Positions 1 through 6,688 of a stretch of DNA of 10,795 nt are shown here, one piece after another. The DNA is from JBFGJY01 sp041576975. GTDB taxonomy: Bacteria > Pseudomonadota > Gammaproteobacteria > UBA4575. Positions within the stretch are counted from its first letter, which is position 1; each line of letters starts with the position of its first letter. Both the position numbers and the translations under genes were made by a program. A model generated the notes under the pieces. That model saw nothing but the letters and a program-made list of their open reading frames with translations. It was not told the DNA's origin and did not search any database. The stretch spans positions 1-10,795 of the forward strand of contig JBFGJY010000078.1 of NCBI GenBank assembly GCA_041576975.1. Direction: 5' to 3'.

Positions 1-960
1 TCATTTTTATACAGCTTACAACAGTCACTACTGTTATTCGTCTTGACCAAAGCTAGTGTTCATAGCTTAGTTAAAAACATGCTTAAAATGTATCACTGCT
101 TAGGTATAAATCATTTGCTATCAAAATTGTATGTGAGATTCCCATATGCATTACGCTTCTTTATATTAATCCCTAAACCACAAAAAATAAACTTACCAAG
201 ACCAATTATCAGTAAAACAACGAAAAATACACGCGTTGCCTTAGTAAACTCATGTGCGAGCGATCTTTTTTCAGATGCAACAAAGGCTGCTGCCAAATTT
301 GTTTTACAAGCTTTAAATTGTGAAATAGTAGAAGAAAATCAAGTTAACTGCTGTGGCGCATTGCATCAACACAGCGGCAATTTAAAACAGGCGAAGGTTT
401 TGATACAAAAGTTTTCAGAATCACTCATAAGTGAGAATTTTGATGTATTAGTCTCCATGGCTACCGGATGTGGGGCCCAATTGAATCGGTATCCAGAATT
501 TTTAAACGATACATTCGCAACAAATCTTATTGATAAGCATATGGATATCAATAATTTTGTATTACAACAATTAGAAAATCATAAACTCGCATTCAAACCT
601 CTACCTAAGCAAGTATATATACATAAGCCTTGTACACAAAAATTTGTTACAAATAACTTACAAGTCGTTGAACAGTTGCTTAGCGAGATACCTGAAATTC
701 AGCTCAGTTTTTTTCAAGACGGTTTGGCCTGTTGTGGAGCCGGGGGCATAAATACCCTCACTCAGGCTAAGCTCGCAGATAATTTGATTAACAGCAAAAT
801 TACCGAATTAAAGTCCAGCGATGCCACATACTTAGTCACAAGTAATATAGGATGTGCGCTACATTTTCAAACACAATTGCAAGGTGATAATAAACCTATC
901 ATTGTTTGCCACCCAATCACTTTATTAGCGCAACAATTGCTATACTCTAAAAATGCGTAG
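1..960 (+). CDS. glcF: GlcF-like (Fe-S) oxidoreductase subunit, 3' part (5' end outside window)
   Basis: The frame is open from the first base, so this is the C-terminal part of a longer protein; a TTG at 43 is in frame but is probably not the true start. Two cysteine-rich CCG domains are visible. Counting from that TTG, the first has CCG at 103-105 and TGCG at 141-144, and the second has HKPC at 194-197, CCGAGG at 230-235 and SNIGC at 267-271. These align well with the C-terminal two thirds of E. coli GlcF, the iron-sulfur subunit of glycolate oxidase, which passes electrons from the flavin subunits towards quinone. The N-terminal ferredoxin-like 4Fe-4S motifs would lie upstream. Related LutA/GlpC/LldE-type proteins share CCG domains, so glycolate as substrate is inferred from similarity only. 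The stop codon overlaps the coq7 start by 8 nt, suggesting translational coupling. Confidence 0.8.
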   Translation, partial: SFLYSLQQSLLLFVLTKASVHSLVKNMLKMYHCLGINHLLSKLYVRFPYALRFFILIPKPQKINLPRPIISKTTKNTRVALVNSCASDLFSDATKAAAKFVLQALNCEIVEENQVNCCGALHQHSGNLKQAKVLIQKFSESLISENFDVLVSMATGCGAQLNRYPEFLNDTFATNLIDKHMDINNFVLQQLENHKLAFKPLPKQVYIHKPCTQKFVTNNLQVVEQLLSEIPEIQLSFFQDGLACCGAGGINTLTQAKLADNLINSKITELKSSDATYLVTSNIGCALHFQTQLQGDNKPIIVCHPITLLAQQLLYSKNA

Positions 961-1594
961 TTATAGTGCAATAGATCATTTTTTATCCCATGTTGATCGT
1001 GGTCTTCGCACCATATTCGTCAAACCGAATATGAAAATTATACCCTCGCCCGCAGATAAGATCGACGCAAACATAGAATTAAATAGATCTGATCAGCAGC
1101 TTTCAGCACGACTCATGCGGGTCAATCATGCCGGCGAGATTGCAGCACAAGGTCTATACCATGGCCAGGCACTAACTGCGCGAGACAAAAATATTAAACA
1201 ACAAATGCATAACTCTGCCCAGGAAGAACAATCTCATCTAGCATGGTGCGAAAAACGCTTAGCAGAACTCAATGATCATGCCAGTACACTGAATCCAGTT
1301 TGGTATTTAGGCTCTTATGCCATCGGTGCCGCAACCGGCATACTAGGAGATAAATGGAGTTTAGGATTTATTTCGGAAACGGAAAAACAAGTAGTACAAC
1401 ACCTTGATGAACATCTTGCGCGTTTACCGGAACAAGATCAAAAAAGTCGAGAGATTTTATTAAAAATTCGTGAAGAGGAAGCTATACATGATAAAACCGC
1501 AAAAGCTGCGGGCGCATATGAACTCCCGAAGCCTGCTAAGTTATTAATGAGTGCTGTATCTAAAATTATGATTAAAACAGCGTATTGGATTTAA
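953..1594 (+). CDS. coq7: Coq7-type 2-polyprenyl-3-methyl-6-methoxy-1,4-benzoquinone monooxygenase
   Basis: This is the diiron hydroxylase that adds the last ring hydroxyl (demethoxyubiquinone hydroxylation) in ubiquinone synthesis at the inner membrane. All six expected diiron ligands can be placed: E62 (in NHAGE), E92 and H95 (EEQSH), E144 (in SETEKQ), E176 and H179 (EEEAIH). The length of 213 residues is normal for the bacterial form. The C-terminus is a hydrophobic or amphipathic segment fitting membrane association. The start is supported by the family-typical opening MRSYSAIDHFL..DRGLRT, although no Shine-Dalgarno sequence is seen; the ATG lies inside the end of the upstream glcF-like frame. 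Low-GC gammaproteobacteria often use Coq7 rather than the flavoprotein CoqF/UbiF. It is convergent with speD. Confidence 0.95.
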   Translation: MRSYSAIDHFLSHVDRGLRTIFVKPNMKIIPSPADKIDANIELNRSDQQLSARLMRVNHAGEIAAQGLYHGQALTARDKNIKQQMHNSAQEEQSHLAWCEKRLAELNDHASTLNPVWYLGSYAIGAATGILGDKWSLGFISETEKQVVQHLDEHLARLPEQDQKSREILLKIREEEAIHDKTAKAAGAYELPKPAKLLMSAVSKIMIKTAYWI

Positions 1595-1598
1595 TTAT

Positions 1599-1654
1599 CG
1601 CATATTGCAGAAACAATTTTTTACTCAAATCCCCGAATTCCCGTGCAATATGCG
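1599..1654. repeat. 11-bp perfect inverted repeat between convergent coq7 and speD
   Basis: CGCATATTGCA at 1599-1609 is exactly mirrored by TGCAATATGCG at 1644-1654, with a 34-nt loop. It fills almost the whole 62-nt gap between the coq7 and speD stop codons. The arms are not GC-rich and no T-run directly follows either arm, so it is not a textbook intrinsic terminator. It may be a bidirectional transcript-end or RNA-stabilising stem. Confidence 0.55.
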
Positions 1655-1656
1655 GA

Positions 1657-2478
1657 CTAGTTGAGAGAATTTATACCATAAAAGATTTCACTCATCTCTG
1701 TTTTAAGTTGCTGCTCTACCATCTCTAACTCATCGGCTTGAAACTCATTCATGCCTCTTCCAAATAAGTAATCATCTATATTGAAATTATTCAGTAACAT
1801 TTTAGTATGAAAAATATTTTCTTGATCTATATTCATATCAACCATTTGATATTGTTTCTTAGTTTTTTCAGACAAAAAATCTTGAATGGAAGTAATTTCA
1901 TGATCGATATAATGCTTTTGCCCTCCAATATCACGTGTAAATCCACGTACACGATAATCTAGGATGACAATATCTTCATCAAAACTATCGATTAGATAAT
2001 TCAATGCTTTGAGAGGTGATACGCGTCCGCAAGTAGATACATCTATATCTACTCGAAAGGTACTAATGCCATTATCAGGGTGATATTCAGGATAGGTATG
2101 TGCTGTTATATGACTTTTATCTAAATGCGCAACTGAAGATTTTTTCAAAGATGTATTTTTCGTATCAACGCGCATGTTTTTTTTGGAGATAATTGTTTCA
2201 GTTAGAACTGGCTCCTCTGATATTAGACAAGCAACACTTGCACCACGTGGTTCATAATCATGTGTTGCCATATTTAAAATATTTGCACCAATAATTTCTG
2301 CAACTTCGGTGAGCACTCTTTGCAAACGCTGTGCGTTATATGCTTCATCCACATATTGCAAATATTCTTGTTGGTGCTCTGAAGTATACGCGTAGCAGAT
2401 ATCATAAAAATTAAAACTTAAAGTTTTAGTAAGATTATTAAATCCATGCAGCTTAAGTTTAGATTCTCCAATATTCAT
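1657..2478 (-). CDS. speD: S-adenosylmethionine decarboxylase proenzyme
   Basis: Makes decarboxylated S-adenosylmethionine, the aminopropyl donor for spermidine synthesis. It is a pyruvoyl enzyme made as a self-cleaving proenzyme. By alignment with E. coli SpeD the cut falls between K121 and S122 in the HLDKSHI segment, with S122 becoming the pyruvoyl group. The catalytic cysteine corresponding to E. coli C140 is C150 in VSTCG. Other near-identical blocks are KLKLHGFNN near the N-terminus, DYRVRGFTRDI..KHYIDHEI and QENIFHTKMLL. The length is 273 residues against 264 in E. coli; the extra residues are mainly between positions 90 and 115. No clear Shine-Dalgarno precedes the ATG. It lies 23 nt after the osmC-like gene, so the two are probably cotranscribed. 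No speE is present in the window. Confidence 0.97.
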   Translation of the reverse strand: MNIGESKLKLHGFNNLTKTLSFNFYDICYAYTSEHQQEYLQYVDEAYNAQRLQRVLTEVAEIIGANILNMATHDYEPRGASVACLISEEPVLTETIISKKNMRVDTKNTSLKKSSVAHLDKSHITAHTYPEYHPDNGISTFRVDIDVSTCGRVSPLKALNYLIDSFDEDIVILDYRVRGFTRDIGGQKHYIDHEITSIQDFLSEKTKKQYQMVDMNIDQENIFHTKMLLNNFNIDDYLFGRGMNEFQADELEMVEQQLKTEMSEIFYGINSLN

Positions 2479-2501
2479 CTTATTATTTTTTAGAAGGCGC
2501 G

Positions 2502-2939
2502 CTACGACTTTAAATTGGTTGGTTCATCTTCAAGAATTTCGTAATCGTACGATATGTCTACGCTATGACGTAACATCATTACAACTGAACAATATTTATC
2601 TATCGACAACTCAACAGCGCGATTCACTTGTTTTGCATTTAGACCAGATCCAGCAATAATGAAATGCATATGTATTTTAGTAAATACAGCCGGGATCGCA
2701 TCTGCACGCTCAGCTTCAAGTACTATTTGGCAGTCTTCTACTGGCTGTCTAGCCTTTTTAAGGATCTCCACCACATCAAAGGCACTACAACCTCCTAACC
2801 CAACCAGCACCATCTCCATGGGTCGCGCAGCCAGGTTGCGCCCACCATGCTCAGGTGGCCCATCCATGACCACAGTGTGTCCGCTGCCGGTTTCGGCAAC
2901 AAAGCTCATTTGACCCACCCATTTTATTCGTACTTTCAT
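2502..2939 (-). CDS. OsmC-family protein (YhfA-like)
   Basis: OsmC/Ohr-fold protein of 145 residues, the usual length. The two family cysteines are present: C51 in GLGGCSAFD and C117 in KYCSVVMML. In OsmC and Ohr these form a peroxidatic/resolving pair that reduces organic hydroperoxides. An additional C70 is not part of that pair. The sequence MDGPPEHGG..ARPMEMVLVGLGGC is typical of the YhfA-like branch, whose E. coli member also lies next to crp; the actual substrate of that branch is not established, so peroxidase activity is a family-based inference. It is divergent from crp across 83 nt and is followed 23 nt later by speD. Confidence 0.9.
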   Translation of the reverse strand: MKVRIKWVGQMSFVAETGSGHTVVMDGPPEHGGRNLAARPMEMVLVGLGGCSAFDVVEILKKARQPVEDCQIVLEAERADAIPAVFTKIHMHFIIAGSGLNAKQVNRAVELSIDKYCSVVMMLRHSVDISYDYEILEDEPTNLKS

Positions 2940-3022
2940 TTGTACCGTCTGGCTATTTTTTCAGTCGACATCAGTAAGTTACTTGCATAGACTAGCGCAA
3001 CATTTAGGTTACGAGGTCTAGT

Positions 3023-3661
3023 TTGAACACTATCAACCCTACGGTACCAGCACATACCGCAGTTGTGGAGCGTTTCTTAGAACATTGCCACACGAAGCGT
3101 TATAGCTCTGGGAATCGCATCATTCATGCGGGCGACCCATCGAATACCTTATATTTCATCACTCGCGGCTCAGTCCGCGTGATGATAGAGGACGAAACCG
3201 GACACGAAATGGTCCTAGCCTATCTGAACAAAGGAGATTTCTTTGGCGAAATGGGGTTATTTGAGGAGAGTGAGCGTAGCGCACTCGTCCTCGCGCGTGA
3301 AGAATGCGAAGTTGCTGAAATTCAATATTCAAAGTTTCGTGAAATTATTCAGCATGATTCAGAAATTTTGATGCACCTGACGGGTCAACTTGCTAAGCGT
3401 CTGCGCGACACAAGTCGCAAAGTCATTGATCTTGCTTATCTCGATGTCACGGGTCGAGTTGCGCATACACTGCTGGACTTGGCGAAACAACCCGATGCCA
3501 TGACCCATCCTGAAGGTATGCAAATTCGAATAACTCGACAAGAAATTGCAAAAATCGTGGGCTGTTCCCGTGAAATGGCAGGTCGAGTACTGAAAGAACT
3601 TCAGCAACAAGGTTTAATTTCTGCACATGGCAAAACTATTGTTGTATTTGGTGCGCGCTAA
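3023..3661 (+). CDS. crp: cAMP receptor protein (Crp/Vfr family transcriptional regulator)
   Basis: Global regulator with an N-terminal cyclic-nucleotide domain (about residues 15-130), a dimer helix and a C-terminal winged helix-turn-helix. cAMP-pocket residues equivalent to E. coli G71, E72, R82, S83, T127 and S128 are G75, E76, R85, S86, T130 and S131. The recognition helix CSREMAGRVLK keeps the residues equivalent to R180, E181 and R185 (R183, E184, R188), so a TGTGA-type operator is expected. The loop between E76 and R85 is one residue shorter than in E. coli. Start: TTG at 3023 with GAGG at 3013-3016, six bases upstream; an in-frame TAG at 3005 rules out a much earlier start. The length is 212 residues against 210 in E. 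coli. The gene is somewhat more GC-rich than the tonB region beside it. Confidence 0.96.
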   Translation: MNTINPTVPAHTAVVERFLEHCHTKRYSSGNRIIHAGDPSNTLYFITRGSVRVMIEDETGHEMVLAYLNKGDFFGEMGLFEESERSALVLAREECEVAEIQYSKFREIIQHDSEILMHLTGQLAKRLRDTSRKVIDLAYLDVTGRVAHTLLDLAKQPDAMTHPEGMQIRITRQEIAKIVGCSREMAGRVLKELQQQGLISAHGKTIVVFGAR

Positions 3662-3724
3662 AATTTTTAGTATTTAATACTAACAAAAAATCTTCACTGC
3701 CTACACGCTTCTATTCTTAACGAC

Positions 3725-3865
3725 TTAGTATTTAACAGAAATACCAACGTTAGCGCCAACACCTGGTACTGGTACACATAGCGCTAAGAAAGAACAATAT
3801 CTATGTGCATCTTCACCTAAACTAATTCTGCGTGGAAAGACGCGAGGGCAATCACCATTGGCCAC
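3725..3865 (-). pseudogene. Possible C-terminal remnant of an outer-membrane beta-barrel protein
   Basis: Downstream of tonB on the same strand, a frame of 46 codons runs from a GTG to a TAA; it cannot extend upstream beyond a TGA at 3872-3874. Its end, GVGANVGISVKY, has alternating hydrophobic residues and a terminal aromatic residue, the pattern of the last strand (beta-signal) of outer-membrane barrels. Three cysteines are unusual for that class. An AGGAG overlaps the tonB stop, but lies 14 nt from the GTG, which is too far for confident initiation. It could instead be a small unrecognised gene at the end of the tonB operon or a chance frame. I infer a decayed gene, with low certainty. Confidence 0.25.
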
Positions 3866-3882
3866 ATACTGTCAAGCAACTC

Positions 3883-4575
3883 CTACTGATGGAGTGTGAA
3901 GGAAATAGGCACGGAGAGTTCAAGCTTACCTGTACCCATAATCTCGGGGATTGGTGGAAATGGTGATGCTCTAACAATAAGCTGTTCTACTTCACGATCT
4001 AAGGCACGAGAACCAGAGCTCTTTGTAATCTCATGACTATGTAAACTGCCATCTTGATTCAAGGAAAATGTTAAACGCACCGTTCCCTGCTCTCCTCGGC
4101 GACGCGCACGAGATGGATATTTTTTAAACCGCTCTAGTTTTTTCAAAATAAGTTGGTAATAGTTTGCTTTCTCAAGGTTAATTTCAGCTTGACTTCGTGA
4201 GGGTGTAACCGATGGCGTTACTTTGGCAACTTTTGGAGCCTGTACTGGCACAGATTCTATCGGTTCGGGCTCCTTTACGGTAACGGGCTGTTCAAATTTA
4301 GGTGCAACGACTTTTGGCTTTGGTTTTGGCTTTGGTTTAGTTTCGGGTTTGATCTCAGGTTTTAATGCTTTAACTTCTTTAGGCGGTGGCGGAATAAAAG
4401 GTTTTAACTTGATTGGCTCAGGAGCTGCTTTAAAAGTCGTCAGATCAATCGTGTATTGCGTGAGCAAATCAGTCTCTATGAAGTCACCGGTAAAATTCAA
4501 ATTCCATATAGCGTATGCATGCATCAACATAGCTATAAAAATTACTATCAGCCAATGTCGAGCTCCTATTTCCAT
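3883..4575 (-). CDS. tonB: TonB energy-transducing protein
   Basis: Periplasm-spanning link that carries energy from the ExbB-ExbD complex to outer-membrane TonB-dependent receptors. Residues 8-25 form the N-terminal membrane anchor, with H19 aligning with the functionally important H20 of E. coli TonB. Residues 50-125 are a Pro/Lys/Glu-rich rigid spacer that includes PPPP at 62-65 and a KPKPKPKPK run near 80-88. The C-terminal domain, about 140-228, carries YPSRARRRGEQGTV, SSGSRALD and SPFPPIP, all classic TonB box-binding domain motifs. The length of 230 residues is normal. It lies 17 nt after the second exbD and is the last clear gene of the operon. Promoter control is probably by Zur at the divergent exbB/zur region. 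No cognate receptor is in the window. Confidence 0.95.
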   Translation of the reverse strand: MEIGARHWLIVIFIAMLMHAYAIWNLNFTGDFIETDLLTQYTIDLTTFKAAPEPIKLKPFIPPPPKEVKALKPEIKPETKPKPKPKPKVVAPKFEQPVTVKEPEPIESVPVQAPKVAKVTPSVTPSRSQAEINLEKANYYQLILKKLERFKKYPSRARRRGEQGTVRLTFSLNQDGSLHSHEITKSSGSRALDREVEQLIVRASPFPPIPEIMGTGKLELSVPISFTLHQ

Positions 4576-4592
4576 TATTTAGATCAGAATGA

Positions 4593-4991
4593 TTATTTTT
4601 TCAATGTCAGCAGTTGAAAATTTTCATACCGTGCAGCTTTAATAATTTCCATAATCTCAAATATCTTTTGCATTTCGACTCCTTGATCTGCCTTTATTTG
4701 TAATAGTGTATTAGAGTAATTTTGTTTAGCATGACTTATGAGCCGCTGAAATTGCTGCGTTGTAATCGATTCCTCGCCATGTGCCAGTTTGCCATCTTTA
4801 CTTAGTAAAATTTGTATGGGCTCTTGGTCCAGCTCTTGATCACTGATAGATTCTGGTGGTGATACTTCAAACAATTCAGGTCGTGTAACCACACCACTCA
4901 AGACAAAAAATATAAGCAAAAGAAAAACTACATTGATAAGCGGCAATATATTTTCCGTCTCTTGTGGTTTTTTTGATTCTTCGAGAATCAT
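4593..4991 (-). CDS. exbD: ExbD-family protein with Asn in place of the membrane Asp
   Basis: Second of two adjacent ExbD/TolR-family proteins, 132 residues. A short cytoplasmic N-terminus, one membrane helix (about 16-36, LPLINVVFLLLIFFVLSG) and a periplasmic domain (about 45-132) follow the family plan. The proton-carrying aspartate of the family motif PLIDVVF (D25 in E. coli ExbD) is asparagine here, N20, read from codon AAT. This copy is therefore not expected to carry protons itself. It overlaps the upstream exbD by four bases (ATGA), indicating tight coupling, with GAGG just upstream. I infer that it works as the non-protonatable partner in a mixed ExbD dimer inside the ExbB pentamer; TolR is less likely because tolA, tolB and pal are absent. 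Confidence 0.9.
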   Translation of the reverse strand: MILEESKKPQETENILPLINVVFLLLIFFVLSGVVTRPELFEVSPPESISDQELDQEPIQILLSKDGKLAHGEESITTQQFQRLISHAKQNYSNTLLQIKADQGVEMQKIFEIMEIIKAARYENFQLLTLKK

Positions 4992-5398
4992 TTTGAATCC
5001 TCGCTTAAATCTCGTAGAAATGAAATATTATTTGGCGCGATGGGCACTAATTCATCAAGTACCAAGATTGTATTTTGTATAGTTGTTTGCTCAGTTGGTT
5101 TAATAAAAAAAATGTGTTTAGAATTTTTTTGAAGTTTTTTCTGTATTAATTCTTTTAGTTTTGATAATTCAACTTCATTTTGATCAAAATGAATTTTTCC
5201 TTTTGACGAAATTTCAATTATAGAGCTCGTTTGTTCCAAATCCATCACTTCTTCATCTTGTACGACATTAAGCGAAACACTTGCATATCGTGAAAGGTTA
5301 GTCGCTAACATAAAAAACACTAACAATATAAACACCACATCAATGAGCGGTGTTAGGCTAATTAGAGTTCGTTTGTTATGGACAGTAGATATCTGCAT
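4988..5398 (-). CDS. exbD: ExbD-family proton-motive-force transducer with intact Asp
   Basis: First of the two ExbD paralogs, 136 residues. The membrane helix (about 14-35) contains LTPLIDVVFILLVFFML with D20 at the position of the essential D25 of E. coli ExbD. The periplasmic domain (about 42-130) is rich in Glu and Lys and is clearly different in sequence from the neighbouring paralog, so the duplication is old rather than recent. The ATG follows the exbB stop after two bases, and its own stop overlaps the next exbD. It should be the active proton-path subunit of the ExbB-ExbD motor that drives TonB. Confidence 0.94.
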   Translation of the reverse strand: MQISTVHNKRTLISLTPLIDVVFILLVFFMLATNLSRYASVSLNVVQDEEVMDLEQTSSIIEISSKGKIHFDQNEVELSKLKELIQKKLQKNSKHIFFIKPTEQTTIQNTILVLDELVPIAPNNISFLRDLSEDSK

Positions 5399-5400
5399 AG

Positions 5401-6081
5401 TTAAGCAGCAGATGATGATTTGCTCTCAATCACACGAACTTTGTGAGATAGCTCGCTACTTGTAAATACCTGTGTTGCGGCATCTTCCATGCGATACCTC
5501 ACACGATCAATCACACGATCAAAATAATTCACCATCAACACGGCAGGTATTGCTATGGCTAAACCCACAGCCGTAGTTAATAATGCCTCCCAAATTCCAC
5601 CCGAGAGAACGGCTGGATCAACGCGGCTACCCGCTAACTCGAGCTCGCGAAAGGCTTTAATCATGCCGAGCACCGTGCCGAATAAACCCAATAGCGGACT
5701 CAAGGTGGCAATAACTTCTAAAATACGTAAATAACTTCTAAGCTTTTCAAGTTGTGCACGAGCAACACGCATCGTCTCTTCGCGAGCATTTTCTATGGAA
5801 ATTCCCGACTTAGCGATGCAATGCACAAATGCGGTATATAGTACCTTTGCCACAGGATGATTTCTTCCATCTACCACTCCGATGGCCTTTTCCTGCTCAT
5901 TTCTTTGCCACAAGTTTAGCGCGCTTACAACAAACTTAGTTGAACTCAAGCGTAGAGATAAAAACTGCCAAGACTTTAGCAACACAACTGCTAAGCCCAC
6001 TATGGAAAACAGCATAAGAAATAAAACCACCGGACCGCCAAGTTGGATCAGTGACCCTAAGGTAGTTTGAAATGTACTCAT
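5401..6081 (-). CDS. exbB: ExbB / MotA-TolQ-ExbB proton channel protein
   Basis: Inner-membrane scaffold of the TonB motor, 226 residues. Three membrane segments are visible: about 15-37, 120-142 (IATLSPLLGLFGTVLGMI, the family signature) and 163-186 (EALLTTAVGLAIAIPAVLMV). The cytoplasmic loop between the first two contains NAREETMRVARAQLEKLRSYL, typical of the family. TolQ is related, but the following exbD-exbD-tonB order identifies the TonB system. GGAGG eight bases before the ATG gives a strong ribosome site. As first gene of the operon, it faces zur across 136 bases containing a Zur box, so zinc-dependent repression of the whole operon is the likely control. Confidence 0.94.
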   Translation of the reverse strand: MSTFQTTLGSLIQLGGPVVLFLMLFSIVGLAVVLLKSWQFLSLRLSSTKFVVSALNLWQRNEQEKAIGVVDGRNHPVAKVLYTAFVHCIAKSGISIENAREETMRVARAQLEKLRSYLRILEVIATLSPLLGLFGTVLGMIKAFRELELAGSRVDPAVLSGGIWEALLTTAVGLAIAIPAVLMVNYFDRVIDRVRYRMEDAATQVFTSSELSHKVRVIESKSSSAA

Positions 6082-6168
6082 TGTTTAAGCCTCCAATTAT
6101 CCATACATCCACTTGTTAGGATCTGCATTTATACACACATAATAATATAAATAATATTCTAGTATATA

Positions 6169-6189
6169 TAATGTTATAATATAACGTTA
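6169..6189. promoter_or_regulatory. Zur box shared by the exbB operon and zur
   Basis: The core GTTATAATATAAC at 6173-6185 is a perfect 6-1-6 palindrome. With flanks it extends to 21 bp (6169-6189) with a single mismatched pair (6172/6186). It agrees closely with the known gammaproteobacterial Zur consensus, whose centre is GTTATANTATAAC. A TATAAT at 6175-6180 inside it could be a -10 element for zur. It lies 29 bases upstream of the zur ATG and 87 bases upstream of the exbB ATG. Confidence 0.85.
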
Positions 6190-6217
6190 CAGATAATATT
6201 GGTTGAATTAATCAGAA

Positions 6218-6679
6218 ATGTGGGAAAGACATAGCCATCGAAAGTGTATAAAAGAAGCGCTTGGACGCGCCGAGCAGATCTGCTCAAAACGCAAGCGCAA
6301 ACTTACCCCAATACGCAAGAAAGTACTCGAGCTTACCTGGAACAGCCATAAGCCTATTAAGGCATATGATATTTTGGCTCAATTAAGTTCCGAAGATTTT
6401 ATTGAAAAACCGCCCACTGTATATCGCGCATTAGAGTTTTTACTTGAAAATAATTTAATTCATCGCATTGAAAGTCAGAATGCGTATATCGGTTGTAATC
6501 TAGACCATCACGGTTTAGACAGTAAGTTCTTTATATGTGATGAATGCAATGAAGTTGAAGAACTCATAGAACCAAAAATAAATAAAGCGTTGACCGAGGC
6601 CAGTGAAAAACAAGGTTTTATTCCAAATATTGTCAATGTGGAAATTCACGGAACTTGCGCGCAATGCGCACAACAATGA
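6218..6679 (+). CDS. zur: Zinc uptake regulator Zur (Fur family)
   Basis: Zinc-sensing repressor, 153 residues. The N-terminal winged helix carries KLTPIRKKVLEL and the DNA-recognition segment KPPTVYRALEFLLE (64-77), closely matching E. coli Zur. The structural zinc site is C107, C110, C147 and C150 (FICDEC and HGTCAQC). Residues matching the E. coli sensory site H77, C88, H96 and E111 are H82, C93, H97 or H98, and E115. This set, together with the Zur box just upstream, favours Zur over Fur or PerR. No Shine-Dalgarno is seen before the chosen ATG, yet the alignment allows no much later start because GRAEQICSKRKRKLTP matches near the E. coli N-terminus. The merC-like gene starts 9 nt after the stop, so they form one operon, probably autoregulated. 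Confidence 0.95.
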   Translation: MWERHSHRKCIKEALGRAEQICSKRKRKLTPIRKKVLELTWNSHKPIKAYDILAQLSSEDFIEKPPTVYRALEFLLENNLIHRIESQNAYIGCNLDHHGLDSKFFICDECNEVEELIEPKINKALTEASEKQGFIPNIVNVEIHGTCAQCAQQ

Positions 6680-6688
6680 TAAAAACTT

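Noticed and set aside
111..551. Two 61-codon minus-strand frames
   Set aside because: Both lie opposite the glcF-like gene and show no recognisable protein features.
2659..2913. 84-codon plus-strand frame
   Set aside because: Lies entirely opposite the osmC-like gene, with no family resemblance and no ribosome site.
3359..3610. 83-codon minus-strand frame
   Set aside because: Antisense shadow of crp, which is securely identified.
3667..3683. TTAGTA/TACTAA hairpin after crp as a terminator, and TTAGTATTTAA occurring again at 3725
   Set aside because: The stem is six A/T-rich pairs with no following T-run on the plus strand; an 11-base A/T-rich word recurring within 60 bases can be chance.
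4223..4582. 119-codon plus-strand frame rich in Gly and Phe
   Set aside because: It is the antisense of the Lys-Pro-rich spacer of tonB; the GFGFGFG pattern is simply the complement of KPKPKPK codons.
5882..6070. 62-codon plus-strand frame
   Set aside because: Antisense shadow of exbB.
6141..6158. AATAATATAAATAATATT as a second Zur or Fur site
   Set aside because: Symmetric only because it is almost pure A/T; it lacks the GTTATA/TATAAC half-sites.
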